A stretch of DNA of 34,908 nt from Hyphomicrobiales bacterium. GTDB taxonomy: Bacteria; Pseudomonadota; Alphaproteobacteria; Rhizobiales; Rhizobiaceae. Position numbers and translations under genes: made by a program. The stretch spans positions 1 to 34,908 of the forward strand of contig UBXM01000049.1 in assembly GCA_900469445.1 (NCBI GenBank). The letters are read 5' to 3'. Shown here piece by piece: positions 25,705-32,640 of this stretch. The notes under the pieces were generated by a model. It ran no database searches. It was not told the origin of the DNA and was given only the letters and a program-made list of their open reading frames with translations. The first letter of the stretch is position 1, and each line of letters starts with the position of its first letter.

Positions 25705-26415
25705 TTAGTAGCTCAGCACCGTTCCCGGCGTCGGCGTCTCGACGCGGGTGCGGCTGCCTTCCATGCCCTTGACGAACTTTTCCGGCGTCTGATCGATGAT
25801 CGGGAACGTGCCGTAGTGGCAGGGAATGGCGTGCTTGAAATCAAAGAAGCGCTGGCAGGCGAGAGCCGCGACCGCGCCGCCCATGGTGAAGCGGTCACCG
25901 ACCGGCACGAGGCCGAGATCCGGCTGGTGCAGCTCGTTGATCAGCCCCATGTCGGTGAAGATGTCGGTGTCGCCCATGTGAAGGACGGATAATTCATCGT
26001 CGAAATGCAGCATCAGGCCGTTGGCCGAGCCCAGCGAATGGGCAACACCCATTTCATCCACCTGACCGGAGGAATGCAGCGCCTGGGTAAAGGTCGCGGT
26101 AAAACCGTCGAAACCCACCGTGCCGCCGGTATTTCCCATCTCGATTTTTTCCACACCCTTGGTGCCAAGCCAGGAACCGAGATCGGCATTGGCAAGAACC
26201 ACGGCGCCCTTTTCCTTGGCGATCGCAACTGTGTCACCGACATGGTCGGCATGCCCGTGGGTCAAGAGGATATGGGTGACGCCTTCGCTGACATCCTTGA
26301 TGTTCAGACCGGCGTCGGCGAAGGGCTGGTTATAGCTGAGGAAGGGATCGATCAGGATTTTCGCCTTGGCGGTCTCGATACGGAACGCAGAATGGCCGAG
26401 CCAGGTGATCTTCAT
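25705..26415 (-). CDS. UPF0173 family metal-dependent hydrolase (metallo-beta-lactamase fold)
   Basis: This 236-residue protein has the metal-binding THGHADHVGD motif (His53, His55, Asp57, His58). Further ligand positions are in the ALHSSGQ segment, GDTDIF and the ending CHYGTFP. The start MKITWLGHSAFRIE is diagnostic for the family. The reaction is unknown. GGAAG lies about 8 bases before the ATG. It sits upstream of gatC on the same strand with a 150-base gap. Confidence 0.92.
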   Translation of the reverse strand: MKITWLGHSAFRIETAKAKILIDPFLSYNQPFADAGLNIKDVSEGVTHILLTHGHADHVGDTVAIAKEKGAVVLANADLGSWLGTKGVEKIEMGNTGGTVGFDGFTATFTQALHSSGQVDEMGVAHSLGSANGLMLHFDDELSVLHMGDTDIFTDMGLINELHQPDLGLVPVGDRFTMGGAVAALACQRFFDFKHAIPCHYGTFPIIDQTPEKFVKGMEGSRTRVETPTPGTVLSY

Positions 26416-26486
26416 GGGAGAACTTCCTCCGATTACTATGAAATGAGGGGGGAACGAACCAAATCGGAATTTGATAAAAGGGAGAG

Positions 26487-26656
26487 GTCGGAACAGAGGT
26501 TCCGACGCGACGAAAGGAGGTGAGACGATTGAAAATCCGGGTTACGGTGATCGTCAGTTTGTTCGGTTGGCGCCTGACACTGACGATAAGCCGATAACAG
26601 CACGGGGGTCGGGCGTAAGCCCGGCTCCCACCGGAAAGAAGGTCGTCTCACCTCCT
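26487..26656 (+). ncRNA. Strongly structured element: sequestered Shine-Dalgarno sequence, short ORF and four stems
   Basis: Within the 431-base gap between the UPF0173 gene and the PhnA-like gene, this 170-base segment forms GTCGGAAC/GTTCCGAC (26487-26506, loop AGAG) and AGGAGGTGAGACGA (26515-26528) with TCGTCTCACCTCCT (26643-26656), a perfect 14-bp long-range stem. Inside are ATCGTCAGT/ACTGACGAT (26550-26558/26579-26587) and CGGGC/GCCCG with a GTAA loop (26610-26623). The 14-bp stem buries a perfect Shine-Dalgarno sequence, and its 3' half equals the 16S anti-Shine-Dalgarno sequence. It could be a regulated leader, a small RNA, or a miniature inverted-repeat element. I see nothing in 26657-26846. 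Confidence 0.55.
26529..26597 (+). CDS. Possible 22-residue peptide inside the structured element
   Basis: A TTG start at 26529 lies 8 bases after a perfect AAAGGAGG and opens 22 codons to TAA. The peptide alternates hydrophobic and polar or basic residues (KIRVTVIVSLFGWR, then LTLTISR) and is net positive, like a beta-strand or membrane-active peptide. The Shine-Dalgarno sequence here is far stronger than those of most genes in the window, which argues that it is translated, but the same bases are needed for the 14-bp stem. No homologue is recognised. It could be a leader peptide or a small toxin. Confidence 0.4.
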   Translation: MKIRVTVIVSLFGWRLTLTISR

Positions 26657-26846
26657 CGTTGGATAATAGCACGGCACAAGCCGATTTCAAACTTCGCGAT
26701 CGTCAATTCGGACAACATCCATGACTGCCCGGCATCCCGCGCGGTTGCAAGCGATGGGAGCGTAAGCTAAGCGACGCCAAGCCGTTGCCACCTTTTACGA
26801 GGAATATCGGCAGCGGAACAATTTTCATAACGTTCAAGGAAAAAAC

Positions 26847-27152
26847 ATGGCCGGTAATGACGACGAATATATCTATGACGAAGCGACTGGCGAATGGCTG
26901 CCGGCTTCGGAAGCCGCAGCAAAGGCGGCAGCAGCTTCCGCGGTTCATGATAGCGCCGGCAATGTGCTCGTGGATGGCGACGCCGTCACGCTGATCAAGG
27001 ACCTCAAGGTCAAGGGCGCCGGCCAGACCTTGAAACAGGGCACGGTCATCCGCTCGATCCGGCTGACGGATAATCCGGAAGAGATCGACTGCCGCCACGA
27101 TACGATCAAGGGACTGGTGCTGCGCACCGAGTTCGTGCGCAAGAAGAACTGA
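26847..27152 (+). CDS. PhnA/YjdM-like domain protein lacking the zinc ribbon cysteines
   Basis: This 101-residue protein has a C-terminal domain (about 34-101) matching YjdM/PhnA closely: VHDSAGNVLVDGDAVTLIKDLKVKGAGQTLKQGTVIRSIRL, then EEIDCRHDTIKGLVLRTEFVRKK. In YjdM this follows an N-terminal zinc ribbon with two Cys pairs. Here the N-terminus (EYIYDEATGEWLPASEAAAK) keeps the aromatic spacing but has no cysteines. Despite the old name, the family has no demonstrated role in phosphonate breakdown. AAGGA lies about 6-8 bases before the ATG. ruvX starts 18 bases after its stop, so the two are likely co-transcribed. Confidence 0.85.
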   Translation: MAGNDDEYIYDEATGEWLPASEAAAKAAAASAVHDSAGNVLVDGDAVTLIKDLKVKGAGQTLKQGTVIRSIRLTDNPEEIDCRHDTIKGLVLRTEFVRKKN

Positions 27153-27170
27153 TTTCGGGACAAGACAGAC

Positions 27171-27665
27171 ATGGCGACATTGACGATCGAGGAACTGGCC
27201 GAGGCGCTTCAGCCGAACCAGGCGATTGCCGGGCTCGATCTCGGCACGAAAACGATCGGGCTTGCCATGTCTGATCTCGGGCGACGGTTTTCTTCACCGC
27301 GGCCGGTAATCAAACGGGTGAAATTCACCCAGGATGCGGTCGTGCTTCTGGATTTCGCCGCCAGGGAGAAGGTCGCAGCCTTCGTCATCGGCCTGCCGAT
27401 GAACATGGACGGCTCGGCGGGTCCCCGCGTTCAGGCGACACGCGCCTTCGTCCGCTCCATGTCGGACAAGACCGCCCTGCCCTTCGTCTTCTGGGACGAG
27501 CGATTGTCGACGGTGGCGGCCGAACGGGCATTGCTGGAAATGGACGTGTCACGGGCCAAGCGGGCCGAACGGATCGATTCGGCTGCGGCAAGCTTCATTC
27601 TTCAGGGTGCGCTGGACAGGCTTTCGTCTCTGCGTACGGCAACGGCGTCTTCCTTCGAAGACTGA
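27171..27665 (+). CDS. ruvX: RuvX/YqgF-family putative Holliday junction resolvase
   Basis: This 164-residue RNase H-fold nuclease of the YqgF family is implicated in 16S rRNA maturation and recombination. Motifs are AGLDLGTKTIGLAMSD (catalytic Asp23), VIGLPMNMDGSAGPR, FWDERLSTVAAERALLEMD and RIDSAAASFILQGALD (acidic residues of the active site). Starts 18 bases after the PhnA-like gene. Its last 64 bases overlap the convergent small membrane protein gene, which is unusual. Confidence 0.92.
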   Translation: MATLTIEELAEALQPNQAIAGLDLGTKTIGLAMSDLGRRFSSPRPVIKRVKFTQDAVVLLDFAAREKVAAFVIGLPMNMDGSAGPRVQATRAFVRSMSDKTALPFVFWDERLSTVAAERALLEMDVSRAKRAERIDSAAASFILQGALDRLSSLRTATASSFED

Positions 27666-27934
27666 CGCTTGCGCCACCAGGCGGCGATCGCCTTGCGCTT
27701 TCTAAACGCGATGATCGCAAAGACGATCAGGCTGTCGACGGCAATGGCTCTGGCAACCAGCGGCGGAATGGTTTCGGGCGGAATGCCGAGGATATTCCCG
27801 TAGACTTCGAAAACGAGGTCATGGGTGTGCCGCGTCAGCATGAAGAAGCCGAAGCTCATGTCGTAATAGGACAGGCCGTACCAGCCGCTCAGTAGCCCTA
27901 CCGGACCTGCCCAGAGTATCAAGAACCACTTCAT
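27602..27934 (-). CDS. Small membrane protein, 110 residues (possibly DUF6105)
   Basis: Two hydrophobic segments (about 1-22, KWFLILWAGPVGLLSGWYGL, and about 62-78, RAIAVDSLIVFAIIAFR) flank a conserved-looking region, YYDMSFGFFMLTRHTHDLVFEVYG. The tail after 80 is basic and Ser-rich. The pattern resembles a rhizobial family I associate with DUF6105, with moderate certainty. The ATG overlaps the stop of the 59-residue gene upstream (ATGA). Its 3' end overlaps ruvX by 64 bases; a shortened tail would remove the overlap, but no earlier in-frame stop exists. Confidence 0.7.
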   Translation of the reverse strand: MKWFLILWAGPVGLLSGWYGLSYYDMSFGFFMLTRHTHDLVFEVYGNILGIPPETIPPLVARAIAVDSLIVFAIIAFRKRKAIAAWWRKRQSSKEDAVAVRRDESLSSAP

Positions 27935-28110
27935 GCGGCCTTACCTTCAAGCTCTGCCAGACCCAAATCCGCCGAAACAACCCATCTCGACAGCGCCATA
28001 ACACTCAGCACCACCGCGGGGACCGCGATGTTGAGCGCCAGTGCTGCGAAAGCCCCTGTCAGGACGATCAGCAAAAGGCGCTCTCTGAGGAATGTTACCA
28101 CAGCTGGCAT
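27931..28110 (-). CDS. 59-residue hydrophobic membrane protein
   Basis: The ATG at 28110 opens 59 codons ending in a TGA that overlaps the ATG of the next gene (ATGA), strong evidence of a translated two-gene unit. After a short basic start (VVTFLRERL) there is a long hydrophobic stretch (about 12-45: LLLIVLTGAFAALALNIAVP and AVVLSVMALSRW) forming one or two membrane helices, then an acidic C-terminus. The Shine-Dalgarno sequence is poor. A CtrA-type box lies 18 bases upstream. No function is recognised. Confidence 0.65.
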   Translation of the reverse strand: MPAVVTFLRERLLLIVLTGAFAALALNIAVPAVVLSVMALSRWVVSADLGLAELEGKAA

Positions 28111-28128
28111 TTGTCTTACGAAACTCGG

Positions 28129-28144
28129 TTAACAATACATTAAC
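28129..28144. promoter_or_regulatory. CtrA-type binding site TTAA-N7-TTAAC
   Basis: TTAA (28129-28132), seven bases, TTAAC (28140-28144): an exact match to the consensus of the alphaproteobacterial cell-cycle regulator CtrA, and a near-palindrome readable from both strands. It lies 18 bases upstream of the 59-residue membrane protein gene and downstream of the tetR stop. It is the only full match I found by eye in the window. Confidence 0.55.
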
Positions 28145-28232
28145 CAGCCTAAAGACGCAGCATTTCAGCGCAACGGAAACCCATCACTATGGTTAATTTC
28201 CGCATTGTGACTGTGGACAATGATGGTTTGGA

Positions 28233-28877
28233 TCAGCCGTATATGGCCCGAACGAGGCGACGGACTGCGGCGGCCACCTTTTCCCAGTCCTTTTCCGTCT
28301 TCAGCGGAACACCGGCAAACTGGCCACTGACCGAAGCGGAAATCACCAGATGCTGGATCGAAGCGAAAAGCAGCGCATTGGTGGTACCGGTGTCGACGCC
28401 CTTCGGCGGCTTGAGGTTGCCCTGCATGCGATCCAGCCACTTGGCGAGCGCCTTCATGCGCGATTCGGAAAGGCGGCGAACCTGCGGCGTGTCCTGCGAG
28501 ACTTCCCAGGCGACAATCTTGCAGACCAGCGGATCGTCGCGAAGCGCTTCCATGAAATACATGGAGAGCTTTTCCATCAGGTCACCATAGGTGAGGATGA
28601 ACATGCCGCCGGTATCCTGCGGGATCTTGTCGTTCACCCAGCTGCCGAGCTCCTCGCCAATCGCATCAATCAGGCCGTCAAGACCGCCGTAATAGCGATA
28701 GATCAGCTGTTTGTCGCAGCCGGCGCGGCGCGCCACCGCGTTGATCCCGAAACCCTGAAAGCCGTGTTCGGACAAGAGACCGCGAGCCGCCAGAAAAATC
28801 GCGCGTTCGGTATTGGCGCGATTGCGCGGCCGCAATGGCTGGTTCTGTTGCGCGGTCATCTGAGGCATCTGCAGCAT
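28233..28877 (-). CDS. TetR-family transcriptional regulator
   Basis: This regulator of about 214 residues has an N-terminal helix-turn-helix readable in NTERAIFLAARGLLSEHGFQGFGINAVARRAGCDKQLIYRYYGG. The large ligand-binding C-terminal domain begins LDGLIDAIGEELGSWVND. The inducer is unknown. The frame stays open upstream to 28988; Met codons at 28877, 28868 and 28859 are possible starts, and 28877 has AGG 6 bases ahead. It is divergent from the AEC permease gene, with a perfect palindrome at 28992-29009 between them, suggesting control of both. Confidence 0.88.
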   Translation of the reverse strand: MLQMPQMTAQQNQPLRPRNRANTERAIFLAARGLLSEHGFQGFGINAVARRAGCDKQLIYRYYGGLDGLIDAIGEELGSWVNDKIPQDTGGMFILTYGDLMEKLSMYFMEALRDDPLVCKIVAWEVSQDTPQVRRLSESRMKALAKWLDRMQGNLKPPKGVDTGTTNALLFASIQHLVISASVSGQFAGVPLKTEKDWEKVAAAVRRLVRAIYG

Positions 28878-28991
28878 CTTCGGCCTATTCTTCAAGGAAC
28901 TCCAACATAGGCGATAATCCGCCAGCTCTTGACCAGCAAGCGTGTTGCGACATGATGCACAGAATTGCGGGCATTGCGTTGCCGCCATTTA

Positions 28992-29009
28992 CATGCAGAG
29001 TGCTGCATG
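28992..29009. promoter_or_regulatory. Perfect 7-4-7 palindrome between tetR and the permease gene
   Basis: CATGCAG (28992-28998), AGTG, CTGCATG (29003-29009) lies 41 bases before the permease ATG and about 115 bases before the tetR start. Size and position fit a TetR-family operator. Confidence 0.55.
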
Positions 29010-29050
29010 GGAGGGGTAAACAAACAATAAGATAAGCGCGCCCCCGGCCC

Positions 29051-29986
29051 ATGCTGACCATATTCGAAAGCATCCTTCCCGTTTTCCTGCTCGTCATTCT
29101 CGGCATCGGTCTCAAACGGACCACCGTCATCAACGGCAATTTCTGGGAAGGCATGGAGCAATGCAGCTATTACGTGCTGTTCCCCGCCCTCCTCTTCCAG
29201 ACCATGGCGAAGGCCGATTTTTCGGATGCGAGCAGCATCCATGTCAGCCTGATCGCCATCCTCGCCTTCACGACGATGTCGGTCGTCGTTCTGGCATCCT
29301 GGCCTGTCTTGAAGCGCGGACAGATGAGGCCCTCCACCTTCACCTCTCTCTATCAGACATCGACGCGCTGGAACGGCTTCATGGCGTTGGCGATCGCTGC
29401 CAAGACCTATGATGCGCATGGGCTGGTGGTGGTCGGCATGGTGATGGCGGCCGTCATCGTTCCGGTCAATGTGGGAAGCATCGCGGTGCTTGCCGTCTTT
29501 TCCGGACAGAAGCGCGACTACCGTGCCATTGCGATCAAGATCATCAGCAATCCGATGATCATCGCGACCATTCTCGGCATCGGCGTCAATATTGCAGGGA
29601 TACCGATCTATCGCCCCTTGATGGCGACGGTCGACCTTCTGTCGCAGGCATCGCTCAGCCTCGGCCTGATTACCGTCGGCGCCGGCCTGAAAGTGGCCGA
29701 TGCGCTGAAGCCAAGCATCGGCGTCATCTCGGCCGTCGTCATGAAGCTGGTGGTTTTTCCGGCTCTCGCCATTGCGGTCGGCCTGGCGGTCGGGCTTACC
29801 GGCACCAATCTGGCGCTTCTGGCGCTCAGCGCCGCCGTGCCGACGGCGATGAACGGATATGTGCTGGCCAAGCAGATGGGCGGCGATGCCGATTTTTACG
29901 CAGCCGCCGCTACGGTGCAGACGGCGCTTGCCTTCTTCACCATTCCGGTTGCCATGTTCGTCGCCAATTACGCCGCCGGCGGATAA
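29051..29986 (+). CDS. AEC-family permease (auxin efflux carrier superfamily)
   Basis: This 311-residue integral membrane protein has about ten hydrophobic helices in two halves, beginning LTIFESILPVFLLVILGIGL and ending FFTIPVAMFVANYAAGG. Distinctive segments are WEGMEQCSYYVLFPALLFQTMA, SLYQTSTRWNGFMALAIA and LALSAAVPTAMNGYVLAKQMGGD. In bacteria this family includes malonate and other organic-acid transporters; the substrate here is unknown. No Shine-Dalgarno sequence precedes the ATG (CGCGCCCCCGGCCC), and an in-frame TAA at 29033 rules out an upstream start. The last 19 bases overlap the convergent acyl-CoA dehydrogenase gene. Confidence 0.9.
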   Translation: MLTIFESILPVFLLVILGIGLKRTTVINGNFWEGMEQCSYYVLFPALLFQTMAKADFSDASSIHVSLIAILAFTTMSVVVLASWPVLKRGQMRPSTFTSLYQTSTRWNGFMALAIAAKTYDAHGLVVVGMVMAAVIVPVNVGSIAVLAVFSGQKRDYRAIAIKIISNPMIIATILGIGVNIAGIPIYRPLMATVDLLSQASLSLGLITVGAGLKVADALKPSIGVISAVVMKLVVFPALAIAVGLAVGLTGTNLALLALSAAVPTAMNGYVLAKQMGGDADFYAAAATVQTALAFFTIPVAMFVANYAAGG

Positions 29987-31620
29987 AGAAGGTCGACGAT
30001 GTAGCTGGCATCGAAACGCGCATCGAGCATGCCGTAGGTCGACCGCCAGCCACCGGCCAGACGGGTTTCCAGATAGGCATCGGCAATCTTGCCGGCGCCG
30101 AGACGCGCCAGTTCGGCGGCACCGGCAGCCAGCGCCAGCTGTTCGACGAGCAGGCGGGCAGCGCCCTCATCCCGTTCGCAAAGCGCCATGGCGGCCCTCA
30201 GAACCTCGATGGTCTTGCGGCCCGACGCACCGAGATCCCGCTCGAAGCCGGAGAGAACGAGCTCGAACAGATCGCGGCCGCGTGACAGGACACGCAGGAC
30301 GTCGAGCGCCATGACATTGCCCGAACCTTCCCAGATCGCATTGACCGGCGCTTCGCGGTAGTGACGCGCGATCGGGCGCTCCTCGACGTAACCGTTACCG
30401 CCCAGGCACTCCATCGCCTCGTAGATCAGCGAGGGAGCGATCTTGCAGTTGAAGTATTTGATGACCGGCGTCATGACGCGGGCAAAGGCTGCATCGGCGG
30501 GATTGCTGGCGGCACGATCGAAGGCTTCGGCAAGCCGGAAACCGAGCGCAGTTGCCGCAGCAACATCCAGCGCCATATCGGCCAGAACACGGGTCATCAG
30601 CGGCTGATCGACGAGCTTTCTGCCGAACACGTTGCGACCGCGGGTAAAATGCACGGCTTCGGCCAGCGATGCGCGCATAATGCCGGCAGAGGCGACGGCG
30701 CAATCAAGCCGGGTCAGCGTGACCATATCGAGAATGGTGCGAATGCCGGCACCCGGCTCACCGAGCAGGTAACCGAATGCATCGGAGAATTCGACTTCGG
30801 CGGAGGCGTTGGAGCGGTTGCCGATCTTGTCCTTCAGCCGCTGGAACTGCAGGCCATTGGCCGAACCATCCTCCAGGAGACGAGGAACGAGGAAGCAGCT
30901 GATATCCTCCTTCGTCTTCGCCAGCATGACGAAACCATCGCTCATCGGCGCGGACATGAACCACTTGTGGCCCGACAGACGATAGATGCCCTCGCCTACC
31001 CGCTCGGCCGTCGAGCGATTGGCGCGCACATCGGTACCGCCCTGCTTTTCGGTCATGCCCATGCCGAGCGTGATGGCGCTCTTCTGCATCGCCGGGCGAT
31101 TGGTCGAATCATATTTGCGCGACAGGATCTTCGGCGCCCATTCCTTCTGGACACGCGGCGACGCCATAAGGGCCGCGACCGAGGCACTGGTCATCGTCAG
31201 CGGGCACAGATGTCCGCTTTCGAGCTGAGCCGTCAGATAAAAGCGCGTGGCGCGGACCTTGTGCTCATTGCCCTTCGCCTCGGGAATGTTTTCCCAGATC
31301 GAGGAATGCAGTCCGGTCTGCATCGACCGGCGCATCAGCGCGTGCCAGGCGGGATGGAACTCGGTGATATCGAGACGTTCGCCGCGCGGGCCGTGGGTCT
31401 TCAGCTTCGGCGGATTTTCATTCGCCATGCGCGCCAGTTCCTGCGCTTCAGGCGACGTCACGTAGCGGCCGAGCTGGTCGTATTCCTCGCGGATCGTACG
31501 ATTGAGGCCACCCGTCAGGTCGACCAACAGCGGATCGGAGCGATAGGCATTGATGCCGGACCAGGGCGCGGGCTGGTTCAGTTCGGCAAATTTTTCTTCG
31601 GCGCGGGTCAACTCGTTCAT
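29968..31620 (-). CDS. aidB: AidB-like acyl-CoA dehydrogenase family protein
   Basis: This 550-residue flavoprotein is close in length and layout to E. coli AidB, a DNA-alkylation-response protein with weak isovaleryl-CoA dehydrogenase activity that binds DNA. It begins FAELNQPAPWSGINAYRSDPLL and has GMGMTEKQGGTDVRANRS (FAD region), SGHKWFMSAPMSDGFVMLA, RLDCAVASAGIMRASLAEA and ECLGGNGYVEERPIARHYREAPVNAIWEGSGNVMALDVLR, followed by the AidB-type C-terminal helical domain. Its substrate and DNA binding are inferred. No ada or alkA gene is nearby. Convergent with the AEC permease gene (19-base overlap). Confidence 0.87.
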   Translation of the reverse strand: MNELTRAEEKFAELNQPAPWSGINAYRSDPLLVDLTGGLNRTIREEYDQLGRYVTSPEAQELARMANENPPKLKTHGPRGERLDITEFHPAWHALMRRSMQTGLHSSIWENIPEAKGNEHKVRATRFYLTAQLESGHLCPLTMTSASVAALMASPRVQKEWAPKILSRKYDSTNRPAMQKSAITLGMGMTEKQGGTDVRANRSTAERVGEGIYRLSGHKWFMSAPMSDGFVMLAKTKEDISCFLVPRLLEDGSANGLQFQRLKDKIGNRSNASAEVEFSDAFGYLLGEPGAGIRTILDMVTLTRLDCAVASAGIMRASLAEAVHFTRGRNVFGRKLVDQPLMTRVLADMALDVAAATALGFRLAEAFDRAASNPADAAFARVMTPVIKYFNCKIAPSLIYEAMECLGGNGYVEERPIARHYREAPVNAIWEGSGNVMALDVLRVLSRGRDLFELVLSGFERDLGASGRKTIEVLRAAMALCERDEGAARLLVEQLALAAGAAELARLGAGKIADAYLETRLAGGWRSTYGMLDARFDASYIVDLLYPPAA

Positions 31621-31875
31621 GTGTCAGCTTCTAGCGGAACTTAACGGGAGTGGGAACGCCGCCATCAGCGGAAATCGGCCATTCTCAACAAAAGGTCACT
31701 GTGGCGAATTGTTCTGCCTCGCCACAGACCTCCAGGAAAGGCATCCACCCGCCAGCATCCCGCCCCGACAACCATTAAAACCCGCCTTGCATAAGTCGCG
31801 ACCCGACCTGTCGCAGGCGTGCAGAAAATTTGCTACAGGTGCAATATAGATATCAAGGCACCAAGGAGCGCGAAC

Positions 31876-32130
31876 ATGGCACTCAGCATCAAAGATGACG
31901 AGACCGAACGCTTGGCTCGTACTCTTGCCCAGCGTACCGGGGAGACGATTACCGTCGCCACACGCCGTGCACTTGAAGAACGCCTGCGCCGCACAAATTC
32001 GGAAACGCGCAAGGCTGCATTGCTGGAAGACATGGCTGCAAGCCGCGCCAGATGGAGCAAACTGGCTGTCGTCGATCGACGTCCAGACGACGAGATCATC
32101 GGCTATGACGATGACGGGTTGCCGAGCTGA
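31876..32130 (+). CDS. vapB: VapB-family antitoxin
   Basis: This 84-residue antitoxin of the Rv0623/PSK type has an N-terminal DNA-binding half (MALSIKDDETERLARTLAQRTGETITVATRRALEERLRR) and an acidic C-terminal tail (VVDRRPDDEIIGYDDDGLPS) that would block the toxin. AAGGAG lies 7-8 bases before the ATG. The stop overlaps the first base of vapC, so the two are translationally coupled. The complex is expected to repress its own promoter, whose -10 may be TATAGA near 31845. The 255 bases between aidB and this start hold no gene. Confidence 0.9.
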   Translation: MALSIKDDETERLARTLAQRTGETITVATRRALEERLRRTNSETRKAALLEDMAASRARWSKLAVVDRRPDDEIIGYDDDGLPS

Positions 32131-32516
32131 TGGTCATAGATACTTCGGCAATCGTTGCAATCGCCCTCAACGAAGCGGAAGCAGCGGCGTTTGAGAAACG
32201 TATTGCGGACGATCCGGTTCGTTTGATCTCGGCTGCCACCCTGCTCGAAGTCTCGATGGTCATCGAAGCGCGCCTGGGCGACGCCGGTGGAAGTGAACTA
32301 GACCTATGGCTGCACAAGGTTGGCGTTGAGATCATCTCCGTCGAGGCAGAACATGCAGACCAGGCCAGGCGAGCCTGGCGCCGTTATGGCAAGGGTCGCC
32401 ATCCGGCGGCACTTAACTTCGGCGATTGTTTTTCCTACGCTCTGGCGAAGCTTACGGGTGAGCCGCTTCTTTACAAAGGAACCGATTTCTCGCAGACCGA
32501 TCTAGAAGCCGCATGA
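32130..32516 (+). CDS. vapC: VapC-family PIN-domain ribonuclease toxin
   Basis: This 128-residue PIN nuclease keeps all four acidic residues of the active site: Asp4 (VIDTSAI), Glu40 (LLEVSMV), Asp99 (NFGDCFSYALA) and Asp119 (YKGTDFSQTD), so it should be active. Such toxins usually cut initiator tRNA or rRNA loops; the target here is unknown. Overlaps vapB by one base (TGATG). It ends 124 bases before pyrB on the same strand. Confidence 0.93.
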   Translation: MVIDTSAIVAIALNEAEAAAFEKRIADDPVRLISAATLLEVSMVIEARLGDAGGSELDLWLHKVGVEIISVEAEHADQARRAWRRYGKGRHPAALNFGDCFSYALAKLTGEPLLYKGTDFSQTDLEAA

Positions 32517-32640
32517 CCGCATGGAGGCTTCACGCCGGATCAACGGGTGTCGCCAACAAGACGTAGATAACGCGCAGGCCCGCTTGCAGCCGTCTGCCGC
32601 ACGGCCTATAGACCGCCGAACGCAAGCGGAGACATGCCCA

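Noticed and set aside
26515..26656. Reading the 14-bp inverted repeats as transposon ends (MITE)
   Set aside because: No target-site duplication is visible (flanks differ), and the repeat coincides exactly with a Shine-Dalgarno sequence and start codon. It is kept only as an alternative.
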